64,000 nt of DNA from Catenuloplanes indicus (lineage in GTDB: Bacteria; Actinomycetota; Actinomycetes; Mycobacteriales; Micromonosporaceae): contig NZ_JAUSUZ010000001.1 of the NCBI RefSeq assembly GCF_030813715.1, positions 6,882,001-6,946,000 of the forward strand, written 5' to 3'. Position 1 is the first letter of the stretch. Each line of letters starts with the position of its first letter. Under the pieces are notes generated by a model, which was not told where the DNA came from, ran no database searches, and saw only the letters and a program-made list of their open reading frames with translations. A program made the translations under genes and the position numbers. Of the stretch, positions 32,292 through 40,989 are shown in pieces.

Positions 32292-33191
32292 ATGCGGCGA
32301 ACGGTGGCGGTCGTCCTGGCGGCAGCGGTGGTCATGCCGGTGCTGGCCGGGTGCAGCACGGTGAGCACGGAGTCGGACCAGGTGGCACTGCACTACGACG
32401 CGGGCTCGTTCTCGAGCACCACGTACCAGGAGTGCGTGACCGAGAACAACCGCACCTGGGACGGTCCCGGGGAGAAGTACTACAAGTACCCGGCCGGCCA
32501 GCGGAACTTCGACTTCATGGGCGGCGACGACGCGGAGAGCAACCCGTTCACCGTCGTCTCCAAGGACAATCAGGAGCTCACCGTCTCCGGCGGACTCACC
32601 TTCCACCTGGACACGTCGTGCGACCCGGACGGCGGCATGCTGCGCGAGTTCCACGAGGAGATCGGCCTCAAGTTCCAGCCGACGATGGACGACGACGGCC
32701 AGACCACGGACAAGTGGCTGGAGCTGCTGAGGTTCTACATCGGACAGCCGCTGAACAAGGCGCTGGCCACCGAGGCGCAGAAGTACGACTGGCTCGCGCT
32801 CTACAACGACCCGGCCACCCGCGCGCAGTTCGAGACCGCGATCAACGCGAATCTCGGGAACGCGGTGATGGCAACCACCGGTGGCAAGGCATACTTCACC
32901 CAGTTCAACCTCACGCTGCAGAAACCGGCGCCGCGCAAGGAGCTGGTCGACGGGCTGGCCGCGGTCCAGGTGGCGATCACCGAACGGCAGGCGATCAAGG
33001 AGCAGAACGCGACCGTCGACGAGAAGCTCAAGCAGATCGAGAAGCTGGTCGAGGTGCTCGGCCCGGACGGTTACGTGCTCTACGACGCGATGCAGCGCTG
33101 TCTCACCGGCGAGGCGCCCAAGGGCTGCCCGCAGTTCCTGGCGCTGCCGCAGGGTGGCAGCGTCGACGTCCCCGCGCCGGCGGCCGACTGA
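32292..33191 (+). CDS. SPFH (band 7) domain lipoprotein
   Basis: 299 residues from the ATG at 32292, with GGGAGGAG upstream. Signal peptide and lipobox 'VVMPVLAGCST' with Cys at residue 21. The SPFH core follows: 'SDQVALHYDAGSFSSTTYQE', 'DDAESNPFTVVSKDNQELTV', 'SGGLTFHLDTSCD', and the helix 'VQVAITERQAIKEQNATVDE', which is the C-terminal coiled coil usual in prohibitin/flotillin-type proteins. SPFH proteins organise membrane microdomains. Here anchoring is by the lipid and not by a helix. Cys residues near 38, 120, 278 and 287 could form disulfides outside the cell. Divergent from the MmpS-like gene. Confidence 0.78.
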   Translation: MRRTVAVVLAAAVVMPVLAGCSTVSTESDQVALHYDAGSFSSTTYQECVTENNRTWDGPGEKYYKYPAGQRNFDFMGGDDAESNPFTVVSKDNQELTVSGGLTFHLDTSCDPDGGMLREFHEEIGLKFQPTMDDDGQTTDKWLELLRFYIGQPLNKALATEAQKYDWLALYNDPATRAQFETAINANLGNAVMATTGGKAYFTQFNLTLQKPAPRKELVDGLAAVQVAITERQAIKEQNATVDEKLKQIEKLVEVLGPDGYVLYDAMQRCLTGEAPKGCPQFLALPQGGSVDVPAPAAD

Positions 33192-33318
33192 CCGCGTTTC
33201 CCTTGAGCCGGGCCCGCCGGCGCCGATACTGCTGACGCGCCGCTCACGGACGAGCGGCGGGGCGAGCCCGGGGATCCACGGGCTCGCCCGTTCACGTCCA
33301 CGCACGGAGGCGAGACCC

Positions 33319-34185
33319 ATGGCAGGGCGGTGGAGATCCAGGCTGGCCACGGCCGCACTGGCGGTGGTCGCCGCCGCCGTCCCGGTGGTCACGCCGAAGC
33401 TGACCAGCGTGGCCACGCCGCAGTCCGCGGCCGGTGCCCGGTCCATGTGGCTGTGGAGCCGGGCCGAGGCGGCCGAGGTCGTACCGTGGGCCGCCGCGCG
33501 TGGCGTCCGCGAGATCTTCGCGTACGTGGAGACGGACGTGGCCCGGACCCCGCAGCTGGCCCGTCTGAAGGAGATCAGGAAGCGGGCCGGCGCGGTCGGC
33601 ATCAAGCTCGTCGCGCTGAACGGCGACCCGGCCTGGATCGCCGACCCGGCCCAGGCCGTCGCCTGGCGCAAGGCGGTCACCGCCACCGGCCTCTTCGCCG
33701 GCCTGCACGTCGACGTCGAGCCGCACGTGCTCCCCGGCTGGGCGGCGCACCGCGCCACGCTCGGCGCCCGCTATCTGTCCATGCTGGACAAGCTCCGCGC
33801 CGGTGCCACCCTGCCGATCGAGGCGGACGTGGCGTTCTGGTACGGCGAGGTGACCGTCACCGGCGGCCACAACCTGGCGGCCGAGACGCTCAAGCGCGTC
33901 GACGCGGTCACCGTGATGAGCTACCGCGACACCGCCACCGGCCCCAACTCGATGTACGAGATCAGCCGCGACTGGCTCACCCGCGGCACGAAGGCGGGCA
34001 AGAAGGTCCGCCTCGGCGCGGAGACCGCGGTGCTGACCGACTGCGCACACTGCAGTTTCGCGGAGGAGGGCGCGACCGTGCTGGGCACCGAGCTGTCCAC
34101 CCTGGACCGCGCCGCATCCCGCGACAGGTCCTACAACGGCATCTCCGTCCAGCACTACTCCACCTGGCGAAACCTCCGCAGCTGA
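33319..34185 (+). CDS. Secreted TIM-barrel-like protein (glycosidase-like)
   Basis: 288 residues from the ATG at 33319, with GGAGG upstream. Signal peptide 'MAGRWRSRLATAALAVVAAA'. The mature part has alternating strands and helices: 'SMWLWSRAEAAEVVPWAAAR', 'VREIFAYVETDV', 'VGIKLVALNGDPAW', 'FAGLHVDVEPHVLPGW' (an Asp-x-Glu pair in a strand end typical of TIM-barrel hydrolases), 'IEADVAFWYG', 'VDAVTVMSYRDTA' and 'VRLGAETAVLTDCAHCSFAE'. The DVE and MSY patterns resemble glycoside hydrolase family 18-like barrels, but no exact catalytic motif was confirmed. Substrate unknown. Confidence 0.65.
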   Translation: MAGRWRSRLATAALAVVAAAVPVVTPKLTSVATPQSAAGARSMWLWSRAEAAEVVPWAAARGVREIFAYVETDVARTPQLARLKEIRKRAGAVGIKLVALNGDPAWIADPAQAVAWRKAVTATGLFAGLHVDVEPHVLPGWAAHRATLGARYLSMLDKLRAGATLPIEADVAFWYGEVTVTGGHNLAAETLKRVDAVTVMSYRDTATGPNSMYEISRDWLTRGTKAGKKVRLGAETAVLTDCAHCSFAEEGATVLGTELSTLDRAASRDRSYNGISVQHYSTWRNLRS

Positions 34186-34203
34186 CCGCCCACGGGGGTC
34201 GCG

Positions 34204-35007
34204 TCAGCCCTTCACCGCTCCCGCCGTGATCCCCGCGACGAACCAGCGCTGCAGGAACGCGTACAGCAGCACCATCGGCACCGATGCGATCACCACGCCG
34301 GTGAACAGCAGCGGATAGTCGGTCAGGTACTCGCCGGAGAAGTCGAGCAGCGCCAACGGCAGCGTGCGCTTCGCCGGGTCGTCGATGAACAGCAGCGGGT
34401 ACAGCAGGTCGTTCCAGTGCATGACCAGCAGGAAGATCGCGGTCGCGGCCAGCGACGGCAGGGACAGCGGCACCGCGACCCGGCGGTACGCGGCCCACGG
34501 CCCGGCGCCGTCCAGCGCTGCGGCCTCGAACAGCTCGCGCGGCAGCGTGCGCATGAAGCCGGACAGGATGAACACCGCGACCGGCAGCGTCACCACCACG
34601 TTGATCAGCATCAGGCCGAGCAGGCTGTCGCGCAGGCCGAGCCGGTCGAACTGCACGTACTGCGGGATCATCATGGCCTGTGCCGGAACCGCGAGACCGG
34701 CGGCGAACACGCCGAACAGGATCCGGGACGGCCACCGGGGGAGCCGGGCGACCGCGTAACCGACCAGGCTGGCCAGCGCGAGCGTGGCCGGCACCGAGAC
34801 GATCACCACGAGCGCGCTGTTGCCGAAGACGCGCAGCAGCCCGGCGTCGCCCAGGATGACGCGATAGTTGCCGAGCGTCGGGGCCGTCGGCGGGCCGAAC
34901 GGCGACGCGAACAGATCCGGCGTGGTCTTGAGAGAACCGAAGAGCACCACCATCAGCGGTACGACGATCAGCAGTGCGTAGACCGCGAGGAGCGCGCGCC
35001 TGGTCAT
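34204..35007 (-). CDS. Carbohydrate ABC transporter permease (MalG-type)
   Basis: 267 residues from the ATG at 35007, which overlaps the stop of the upstream permease. Six membrane segments are visible. The coupling motif 'ELFEAAALDGAGPWAAYRRV' (EAAxxDGA...) and the MalG-type ending 'AFLQRWFVAGITAGAVKG' define the family. It pairs with the 35004-35852 permease to form the membrane channel. It takes energy from an ATPase encoded elsewhere, since none is next to the operon. Confidence 0.94.
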   Translation of the reverse strand: MTRRALLAVYALLIVVPLMVVLFGSLKTTPDLFASPFGPPTAPTLGNYRVILGDAGLLRVFGNSALVVIVSVPATLALASLVGYAVARLPRWPSRILFGVFAAGLAVPAQAMMIPQYVQFDRLGLRDSLLGLMLINVVVTLPVAVFILSGFMRTLPRELFEAAALDGAGPWAAYRRVAVPLSLPSLAATAIFLLVMHWNDLLYPLLFIDDPAKRTLPLALLDFSGEYLTDYPLLFTGVVIASVPMVLLYAFLQRWFVAGITAGAVKG

Positions 35008-35852
35008 CGTCCGGCTCCGATCCGGGCGGCCCGGTTCTGCAGCCAGGTGACGACGCCGATCGCGAGCATGAACACGACGGACTCGGCGGCGGCGTACCCG
35101 AGCTGACTGTTGGTGAACGTGGTGTAGATCCGGGTGGACAGGATGTCCAGCGAGGACCGCGGCGGGTTGCCGGCCAGGCCGAGGATCAGGTCGAACGCCT
35201 TGAACGACTGGATCGTCGTGTACGCCACGACCAGCGCGGTCGCCGGGGCCAGCATCGGCCAGGTGACGAACCGGAACCGCTGCCAGCGCCCGGCGCCGTC
35301 GACGTGCGCGGCCTCGTGGAGCTCGGCCGGGATCTGGTGCAGGCCGGCGATGAACAGCACCATCATCTGCCCGGCGTGGAACCAGATCTGTGCCACCGCG
35401 ACCCAGAGGATCGCGGTGTCCTCGTCGCCGAGGAACCTGCCCGGGACGCCGAGCGAGTGCAGCAGCCCCAGGTTCGGGTCGTAGACGAAGCGCCAGACGA
35501 ACGCGACCGAGATCGAGGAGAGCACGGTCGGCAGGAAGAACAGCGCGCGCAGTACGGTCGACCCGCGGGTACGGGCGGCGAGCAGCACGGCCAGCCCGAG
35601 GGCCAGCACGGTCTGCCCGCTCACCACGGCCAGCAGGAAGGTCAGGTTGTTCCGCAAAGCGTTCGCGAACTGGTCGTCGTTCGTGACGATCCGCGCGAAA
35701 TTGCCCGCACCGACCTGGTTGTAGGACGGGCTGAACCCGTCCCAGTCGGTGATCGCGTACTGCAGGCCCTGTGCCGCCGGCAGCACGAAGAAGGCCAGGT
35801 AGAGCGCGAGTGCCGGGATCGGGAACAGGTAGAGACCCCAGTGTCGCCTCAC
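35004..35852 (-). CDS. Carbohydrate ABC transporter permease (MalF-type)
   Basis: 282 residues from the GTG at 35852, overlapping the stop of the binding-protein gene (GTGA). The sequence begins 'RRHWGLYLFPIPALALYLA', has 'YAITDWDGFSP' after helix 1, and the coupling motif 'ELHEAAHVDGAGRWQRFRFV'. Six membrane segments. It forms the heterodimeric sugar channel with the next gene. The tight overlaps on both sides show a single operon with a fixed subunit ratio. A further 5' in-frame stretch lies inside the binding-protein gene and is not part of this protein. Confidence 0.93.
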   Translation of the reverse strand: MRRHWGLYLFPIPALALYLAFFVLPAAQGLQYAITDWDGFSPSYNQVGAGNFARIVTNDDQFANALRNNLTFLLAVVSGQTVLALGLAVLLAARTRGSTVLRALFFLPTVLSSISVAFVWRFVYDPNLGLLHSLGVPGRFLGDEDTAILWVAVAQIWFHAGQMMVLFIAGLHQIPAELHEAAHVDGAGRWQRFRFVTWPMLAPATALVVAYTTIQSFKAFDLILGLAGNPPRSSLDILSTRIYTTFTNSQLGYAAAESVVFMLAIGVVTWLQNRAARIGAGR

Positions 35853-37126
35853 CGCTTCTGGTCCACCACCCGCTGCGCGGCCTCGGCCGCCTCCTCCGGC
35901 TTCGTGCCGCCGACGACCTTCACGGCCGCCTCCTCCACGGCCGTACGGACGTCCAGGTCGTTGAACTGGAACCGCGGCGCGAGCAGCGTCCTCCGGGTGA
36001 GCCAGGGCGCGAACGCCCTGAGGTCCGGGTTCGTGTACTCGACGCCCGCGACCGTCACGTGCTGGGACGTCCCGTTCGCGTAGACCGCGGCCACGGCCGG
36101 GTCGGAGAGGTGCCGCAGCCAGGCGAGCGCGGCCGCCTTCCGCGACGAGTTCGCGTTCACGCCGAGGATGAACGTGGCGTTGAAGACGCCCTCGTAGCGC
36201 GGGTTGGCGACCGTGATCGGCGCGTACAGCCCGAGCGGGAACCGCGCGCCGAGCTTGCGGACCGGGCCGGCCGCGTAGGAGCCGGTGGCCAGGAACGCGG
36301 CCTTGCCGGTGGCGAACAGCTGCATCGCGGCCTCGTTCGCGGTGCCGGTCGCGCCGCCCTGGAAGTACGGCTTGAGCTGCTCGTACTGCCGTAGCGTGGT
36401 GAGGAACCAGTCGTCGGTGACCTTCAGCGTGCCGGCTTCGACCTGGGCGAACGCGTCGTCGGCCGGCGCGTTGTTCAGCACCATCGAGTTGATCAGCTGG
36501 CCGCCGTTGCCGCTGTCGCCGCCCGGCCAGGCGATCGGCGTGACGCCCTTGGCCTTCAGCCCGTCCAGCACGCCGAGGAAGCCGTCCCAGGTCCGCGGCA
36601 GCTCCGCGTACCCGTGCCGGGCCAGCAGGTCCTGGTTCGTCACCGGCATGTTGAAGACCAGCTGGTACGGCAGGCCGAGCTGCCGGCCGCCCTGTGCCCC
36701 GGCCGTGATCAGTGCCGGTTCGTACGCGCCGATCAGTGACTGCCCGGTCAGGTCGGACCAGACGCCGGCGGACGCGATGTTCGTGAACTGCGCGCCGCGG
36801 AACGCGGTGAACGCGTCGCCCACGCCACCGCCGCGGATCTTGGTCAGCGCCGTGCTCTGGTAGTCCGCGGACGCGGATATGTCCTGCCGGACCGTGACCT
36901 TCGGGTTCTTCTGCACGAAGCTCGCGATCACCTGGTCGAAGACGTCCTTGTCCTCGGCACGCCAGTGCGCGAACGACAGCTCGCCCTCGACCGGGCCGTC
37001 GAAGCCGCCGCTGGTGACCGGCGCGGCCTCGCCGCCGGGGCCGGCGCAGGCCGCGAGCGCGGCGGCGCCACCGGCGAGACCGGCGGCCCGGAGCAGGCTG
37101 CGGCGGGAGAAGACAGGCTGGGACAT
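35849..37126 (-). CDS. Sugar ABC transporter substrate-binding lipoprotein
   Basis: 425 residues from the ATG at 37126, with GGAGG upstream. Signal 'SRRSLLRAAGLAGGAAALAA' carries the twin Arg of a Tat-type leader and a lipobox (LAAC) with Cys near residue 27. The mature part has 'GPVEGELSFAHWRAEDKDVF', 'SFVQKNPKVTVRQD' and 'LPRTWDGFLGVLDGLKAKG', as in family 1 solute-binding proteins for oligosaccharides. It captures the sugar at the outer membrane face for the two permeases downstream. The sugar cannot be inferred. No ATPase, regulator or glycosidase is in the operon, so the general MsiK-type ATPase is probably shared. Confidence 0.92.
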   Translation of the reverse strand: MSQPVFSRRSLLRAAGLAGGAAALAACAGPGGEAAPVTSGGFDGPVEGELSFAHWRAEDKDVFDQVIASFVQKNPKVTVRQDISASADYQSTALTKIRGGGVGDAFTAFRGAQFTNIASAGVWSDLTGQSLIGAYEPALITAGAQGGRQLGLPYQLVFNMPVTNQDLLARHGYAELPRTWDGFLGVLDGLKAKGVTPIAWPGGDSGNGGQLINSMVLNNAPADDAFAQVEAGTLKVTDDWFLTTLRQYEQLKPYFQGGATGTANEAAMQLFATGKAAFLATGSYAAGPVRKLGARFPLGLYAPITVANPRYEGVFNATFILGVNANSSRKAAALAWLRHLSDPAVAAVYANGTSQHVTVAGVEYTNPDLRAFAPWLTRRTLLAPRFQFNDLDVRTAVEEAAVKVVGGTKPEEAAEAAQRVVDQKR

Positions 37127-37189
37127 GGTTGTGCGCCTCCGTGCGGTGGACATCGTGCGCCGAAACTTCCCACATTTCCTACCGGCTTG

Positions 37190-37205
37190 CAAGGTTTTTG
37201 CCTTG
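37190..37205. promoter_or_regulatory. Small inverted repeat upstream of the sugar importer
   Basis: CAAGG-TTTTTG-CCTTG lies 64 nt before the ATG at 37126 in a locally AT-rich patch. The short arms could be part of a regulator site. No LacI- or GntR-type regulator gene is nearby, so it is tentative. Confidence 0.3.
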
Positions 37206-37281
37206 AGAAGGTGTGTTCACGTGCACGGCAACACCATCACGACCGCGACGGTACGCGCCGACCGTCCAAGATCGACAGAGG

Positions 37282-37647
37282 TCAGGCGGTGTCCACCACG
37301 CAGAAGCGGTTGCCCTCGGTGTCCGCGAGCACCGCGAAGTCCGGCTCGCCCGGGCGCCGGTCCCAGCCGACGAACGCGCCGCCGATCGTGACCAGCCGGG
37401 TGATCTCCGCGGCCTGCTCGGCCGGGCCGTCGGTGAACAGATCCAGGTGCACGCGCGGCCGCTCCTCGGCCGTCGACGAGTTCAGCGTGAGCACCAGCGG
37501 CGTGCCCGGCCCGTCCTCCGGCACCAGCACCACCCAGTCCGCGCGCTCCTCCGCCTCGCTGATCAGATAGCCGAGCGCCCCGGCCCAGAAGCGGACCGCC
37601 CGGGGCAGGTCGGAGACGCCGAGCACGATCGCACCAATCCGAAGCAT
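37282..37647 (-). CDS. VOC family protein (glyoxalase/bleomycin-resistance fold)
   Basis: 121 residues from the ATG at 37647. A beta-alpha-beta-beta-beta repeat is visible: 'LRIGAIVLGVSDLPRAVRFW', 'LGYLISEAEERADWVVLVPE', 'RPRVHLDLFTDGPAEQAAEI', 'FAVLADTEGNRFCVVDTA'. The conserved 'HLDLF' and the terminal 'DTEGNxFCVVD' place it in the single-domain VOC group. Metal ligands seem incomplete (His in 'VHLD', Glu in 'DTEGN'). Possible roles include lyase, dioxygenase-like or binding functions; the substrate is unknown. It stands alone between two unrelated genes. Confidence 0.85.
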   Translation of the reverse strand: MLRIGAIVLGVSDLPRAVRFWAGALGYLISEAEERADWVVLVPEDGPGTPLVLTLNSSTAEERPRVHLDLFTDGPAEQAAEITRLVTIGGAFVGWDRRPGEPDFAVLADTEGNRFCVVDTA

Positions 37648-37702
37648 GATCGGGATCGTTCCAGTCCCGCCCGGACAAGTCCTGCTCAGCGTCGTGTTTC
37701 GG

Positions 37703-38797
37703 TCAGCCCTCGAACGATGTGGTGTACGCCTCGTGCCGTGCGCGCTGCGCCTCCACGAGCGGTGACCCGTGCGCGTACACGTGGTCGAAGATCGCCGACG
37801 GGACCGGCGCCGGCAGGTGCAGCACGCGCTCGCGCACCTCCACCGCGAGCCGCTGGACCTCGTCCTCGATCTTCAGGAACAGGTCGTCGTCCGCGATCCC
37901 CGCGCGGCGCAGGAACGCGGCCAGCCGGGTGATCGGGTCGCGCGCCGCCCACGCCCGCTCCTCCGCGCTCGCCCGGTACCGGGTCGGGTCGTCCGAGGTG
38001 GTGTGCGCGCCCATCCGGTACGTGTACGCCTCGATCAGCATCGGGCCCTCGCCGCGCCTCGCCCGGTCCAGCGCGTACCGCGTCACCGCGTAGCTGGCCA
38101 GCACGTCGTTGCCGTCCACCCGTACGCCCGGGAAGCCGAAGCCGGCCGCGCGCCGGTAGAGCGGCGCCCGGGACTGCCGCGCCGGGGGCACGCTGATCGC
38201 GTACTGGTTGTTCTGGCAGAAGAAGACGACCGGGGCCTGGTGTACGCCGGCCCAGACGAACGCCTCGTTGACATCACCCTGCGAGGTTGCACCGTCACCG
38301 AAGTAGACGATCGCGGCCTCGCCGTCGTCGCCGAGCTTCCCGTCCAGCGTGATGCCCATCGCGTACCCGGTGGCGTGCAGCGTCTGGGCGCCGACGACCA
38401 GCGTGTACATCTGCGTCCGGTGCACCGCCGGGTCCCAGGCACCCTGATCGAGGCCGCGGAACAGGGAGAACGGGAGCAGCGGGTCCAGGCCGCGGGCGTG
38501 GAGCACGCCGTGCTCCCGGTAGCTCGGGAACATCATGTCCTGCGGCCGCAGCGCCCGTCCGGAACCGACCTGCGCCGCCTCCTGCCCGGCCAGGCTCGCC
38601 CACAGCGCCATCTCACCCTGCCGTTGCAGCGCCACGCCCTCGGCGTCCAGCCGCCGCGCCACGACCATGTCCCGGTAGAGGTTCAGTAACTCCTCGTCGC
38701 TCAGCTCGACGGAATACTCCACGCCGTCCTGGCCGGCCGACCGCGCGATCCGTTCGCCGTCCGGCGTCAAGAGCTGTACGAAGTCCGGTTGCTCCAT
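37703..38797 (-). CDS. Thiamine-diphosphate-dependent 2-oxoacid dehydrogenase E1 alpha subunit
   Basis: 364 residues from the ATG at 38797, with GGAGGGAA upstream. E1-alpha signatures: 'LYRDMVVARRLDAEGVALQR', 'GQEAAQVGSGRALRPQDMMF', the TPP-binding motif 'IVYFGDGATSQGDVNEAF' followed by 'VVFFCQNNQYAISVPPA', and 'YRMGAHTTSDDPTRYR' with the phosphorylation-loop equivalent. It decarboxylates a 2-oxoacid, probably pyruvate or a branched-chain oxoacid. Normally E1-beta and E2 genes follow, but here the next gene leftward is a VOC protein and none is in the window. It is therefore an orphan alpha subunit. The complex partner must be elsewhere. Confidence 0.9.
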   Translation of the reverse strand: MEQPDFVQLLTPDGERIARSAGQDGVEYSVELSDEELLNLYRDMVVARRLDAEGVALQRQGEMALWASLAGQEAAQVGSGRALRPQDMMFPSYREHGVLHARGLDPLLPFSLFRGLDQGAWDPAVHRTQMYTLVVGAQTLHATGYAMGITLDGKLGDDGEAAIVYFGDGATSQGDVNEAFVWAGVHQAPVVFFCQNNQYAISVPPARQSRAPLYRRAAGFGFPGVRVDGNDVLASYAVTRYALDRARRGEGPMLIEAYTYRMGAHTTSDDPTRYRASAEERAWAARDPITRLAAFLRRAGIADDDLFLKIEDEVQRLAVEVRERVLHLPAPVPSAIFDHVYAHGSPLVEAQRARHEAYTTSFEG

Positions 38798-38961
38798 GCT
38801 GATTCCCTCCGCTGGGAGGATCATCCTCCGCTGGATGTCTGAGGCGCCACAGATCGTCGCACCGGTGACCGTGCACACAACGAATTCACATGCCTGCGGA
38901 TGCCGAACCGTGTCCTCCGGCGGGTACTCCGGTCGAGAAGACCGAACACCAGGAGGCGACC

Positions 38962-39495
38962 ATGTCCGATACCGACCCCGGCAGACCGATTCCGCCCGGC
39001 CCGGCCGGTGCCGTGCCCGCACCGGCCGGCCCCGACACCGGCACCACCGTCACGGTGGCGAGCTTCCCCGACTACCCGTCCGCGCAGCGCGCGGTCGACT
39101 ACCTCTCCGACAACCAGTTCCCGGTGGAACGGACCGCGATCATCGGCACCGACCTGCGCCTGGTGGAGAACGTACTCGGCCGGCTCACCGTCGGCCGCGC
39201 CGCACTCGCCGGCCTGGCCAGCGGCGCCTACTTCGGCTTCTTCATCGGCCTGCTGCTCGGCCTGTTCACCACCGGCTCCTGGCTCGGCATCATGCTCTCC
39301 GCCGTGCTGATCGGCGCGCTCTGGGGCGCGGTGTTCGGCGCGCTCGCGCACGCGCTCACCGGCGGACGCCGCGACTTCACCTCGCGCAGCTCGCTCCAGG
39401 CCGGTCAGTACGCGGTGACCGCCACGCCGGACGTCGCCGAGCAGGCCCGCCAGCTTCTCGTCCGCCTCAACTGGCAGGCCAGCGGCGCGTCCTGA
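38962..39495 (+). CDS. General stress protein with glycine-zipper-like membrane hairpin
   Basis: 177 residues from the ATG at 38962, with AGGAGG upstream (an earlier in-frame start at 38890 is not needed). The N-terminal part is Pro/Ala-rich. Then 'VTVASFPDYPSAQRAVDYLS' and 'FPVERTAIIGTDLRLVENV' match the GSP17M-like/YflT domain. Two helices follow, 'GLASGAYFGFFIGLLLGLFT' and 'LGIMLSAVLIGALWGAVFGA', and 'AGQYAVTATPDVAEQARQLL' ends the domain. Proteins of this type are sigma-B-type stress proteins in other actinobacteria (family knowledge). Divergent from the E1-alpha gene. Confidence 0.8.
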   Translation: MSDTDPGRPIPPGPAGAVPAPAGPDTGTTVTVASFPDYPSAQRAVDYLSDNQFPVERTAIIGTDLRLVENVLGRLTVGRAALAGLASGAYFGFFIGLLLGLFTTGSWLGIMLSAVLIGALWGAVFGALAHALTGGRRDFTSRSSLQAGQYAVTATPDVAEQARQLLVRLNWQASGAS

Positions 39496-39559
39496 ATCAC
39501 TCATGGTCGATTCCGTGGTTCGGCGCCACCCGATGGGTATGTCGGTGCGGGGAGCTGAC

Positions 39560-40789
39560 ATGCGAGGGAGGGGTACGGGCCACGGAATGACCAAGGACCA
39601 ACACCACGAGGACGAGAAGAAACGGCGCGTCTGGTCGAAGATCGACCTGGTGAAGCTCGCGGCCGGCACGCTCGCCGCGATCTCCTCCGCCGTGTGCGCG
39701 TCCTGGCTGGGCGTCACCGGCACGATCGTCGGCGCCGCGCTGGCCAGCGTGATCGCCACGGTCGGCCAGGAACTCTACGCACACTCGCTCAAACACACCT
39801 ACCAAAGACTTCGCGGGGTACGCCTGGAGCAGGCGCTCGCGGTCGTCGGCGCCACCTCGCGCCTGGCGGTCCCGGCCGGTGTCACCGCACCCGCACCGCG
39901 CGCGAGCGGCGACACCGCCCTCCCGGCCGACGCGCCCGGCACCCGGCCCGGCGAACGTCTCGCCCCGGACCACCCGGTCCCGGCCCGCACGGCCGCCGGG
40001 AACACGGACACCGCCTCCGGCGCCGGTCCGGCCGCGAACTCCGATGCGGCGCCCGGCGCCACCGCGGCTGCCGCTACCGGTTCGGCTTCCGGTTCGGGTT
40101 CGACTGCTGAGTCCGGTTCGTCCGCTGGGTCCGGATCCGCTGCCGGGCTCGGTGCGGCTGCCGGGGCCGCTGCGGCTTTCGCGTCCGGCGCGGCTTTCGG
40201 GGCCAGTGCGGCTTTCGGGGCCAGTGGGGCTTTCGGGGCCGGTGCGGCCTTCGCGTCCGGCGCGGACGGCGGCGGACGGGACTCCGCCGAACGCGACGAC
40301 GAGGCACCGGCCCGGTCCCGGTTCACGGACCGGCCGGACCGGGACGACGACCGCGCCGGCCGCCGCGCGCACTGGGTGCGGCTCGGCCTGGCCACGGTCG
40401 CGATGTTCGTTTTCGCCATGCTCGCGATCACCGCGTTCGAGCTGATCGCCGGCAACTCCCTGGCCGGCCTCTTCGGCGACGGCTCGGCCGGTGCCACCAC
40501 GGTGCCGTTCCTGCCCGGCGACGGCGACCCGGCCCCGGTCTACACTCCGGAGCCGCCCGTCCCCACCGTGCCGGCCGATCCGGCCACCACGGCCACCGCG
40601 CCCGCCGAGGTCCCGCAGACCACGGCCCCGGCGGACACCCCGGCCACGGCCGACCCGGCACCGACCTCCGGCACCGGCCCGCAGCCCGACCCGGCCACCG
40701 ACCCGGTCACCCCGCCGGACACCGGCGGTACCGGCGACACCCCGGCCGGCGACACTCCGGCCGGGGAGGCCCCGGCCGCCGAGGGCTGA
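39560..40789 (+). CDS. Low-complexity membrane protein with 18-bp tandem repeats
   Basis: 409 residues from the ATG at 39560 (GGGGAG just upstream). An ATG at 39587 is an alternative. The N-terminal helix 'KLAAGTLAAISSAVCASWLG' and 'VTGTIVGAALASVIATVGQE' give two membrane segments. A very long Ala/Gly/Ser-rich section includes the 'AAFGAS' repeats encoded at 40172-40261. A charged stretch 'RDSAERDDEAPARSRFTDRP' follows, then a helix 'LGLATVAMFVFAMLAITAFE' and a Pro/Thr/Ala-rich tail. No catalytic motif. The sequence looks like a membrane-anchored extended linker; composition is highly biased. Confidence 0.65.
   Translation: MRGRGTGHGMTKDQHHEDEKKRRVWSKIDLVKLAAGTLAAISSAVCASWLGVTGTIVGAALASVIATVGQELYAHSLKHTYQRLRGVRLEQALAVVGATSRLAVPAGVTAPAPRASGDTALPADAPGTRPGERLAPDHPVPARTAAGNTDTASGAGPAANSDAAPGATAAAATGSASGSGSTAESGSSAGSGSAAGLGAAAGAAAAFASGAAFGASAAFGASGAFGAGAAFASGADGGGRDSAERDDEAPARSRFTDRPDRDDDRAGRRAHWVRLGLATVAMFVFAMLAITAFELIAGNSLAGLFGDGSAGATTVPFLPGDGDPAPVYTPEPPVPTVPADPATTATAPAEVPQTTAPADTPATADPAPTSGTGPQPDPATDPVTPPDTGGTGDTPAGDTPAGEAPAAEG
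40172..40261. repeat. Five 18-bp tandem repeats inside the membrane-protein gene
   Basis: Units starting at 40172, 40190, 40208, 40226 and 40244 follow GCGGCTTTCGGGGCCAGT with point changes; two of them are identical. Each unit encodes six residues (Ala-Ala-Phe-Gly-Ala-Ser type), so copy number can change without breaking the frame. Confidence 0.85.
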
Positions 40790-40806
40790 TCCCGGCACAC
40801 CACCCC

Positions 40807-40839
40807 GATCAGGGCGTCCCACCACGGGACGCCCTGATC
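40807..40839 (+). terminator. Perfect hairpin after the membrane-protein gene
   Basis: GATCAGGGCGTCCC and its complement form 14-bp arms around ACCAC, 18 nt after the stop at 40789. There is no T-run. It is likely a strong structured terminator in this GC-rich context. Confidence 0.6.
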
Positions 40840-40989
40840 GTCGTGCGTACGCCGGTCATCCGGCCTCGGCGGCCGGTCACCAGGTCAGGTCGGGAACCGT
40901 GGTGGTGACCGTGGCGTAGCGGCCGGAGCGGATGGCGCGGCCGAGCTCGACCAGCGCGCCGGCCACCGGCGGCGGGGTGCCACCGCCGA

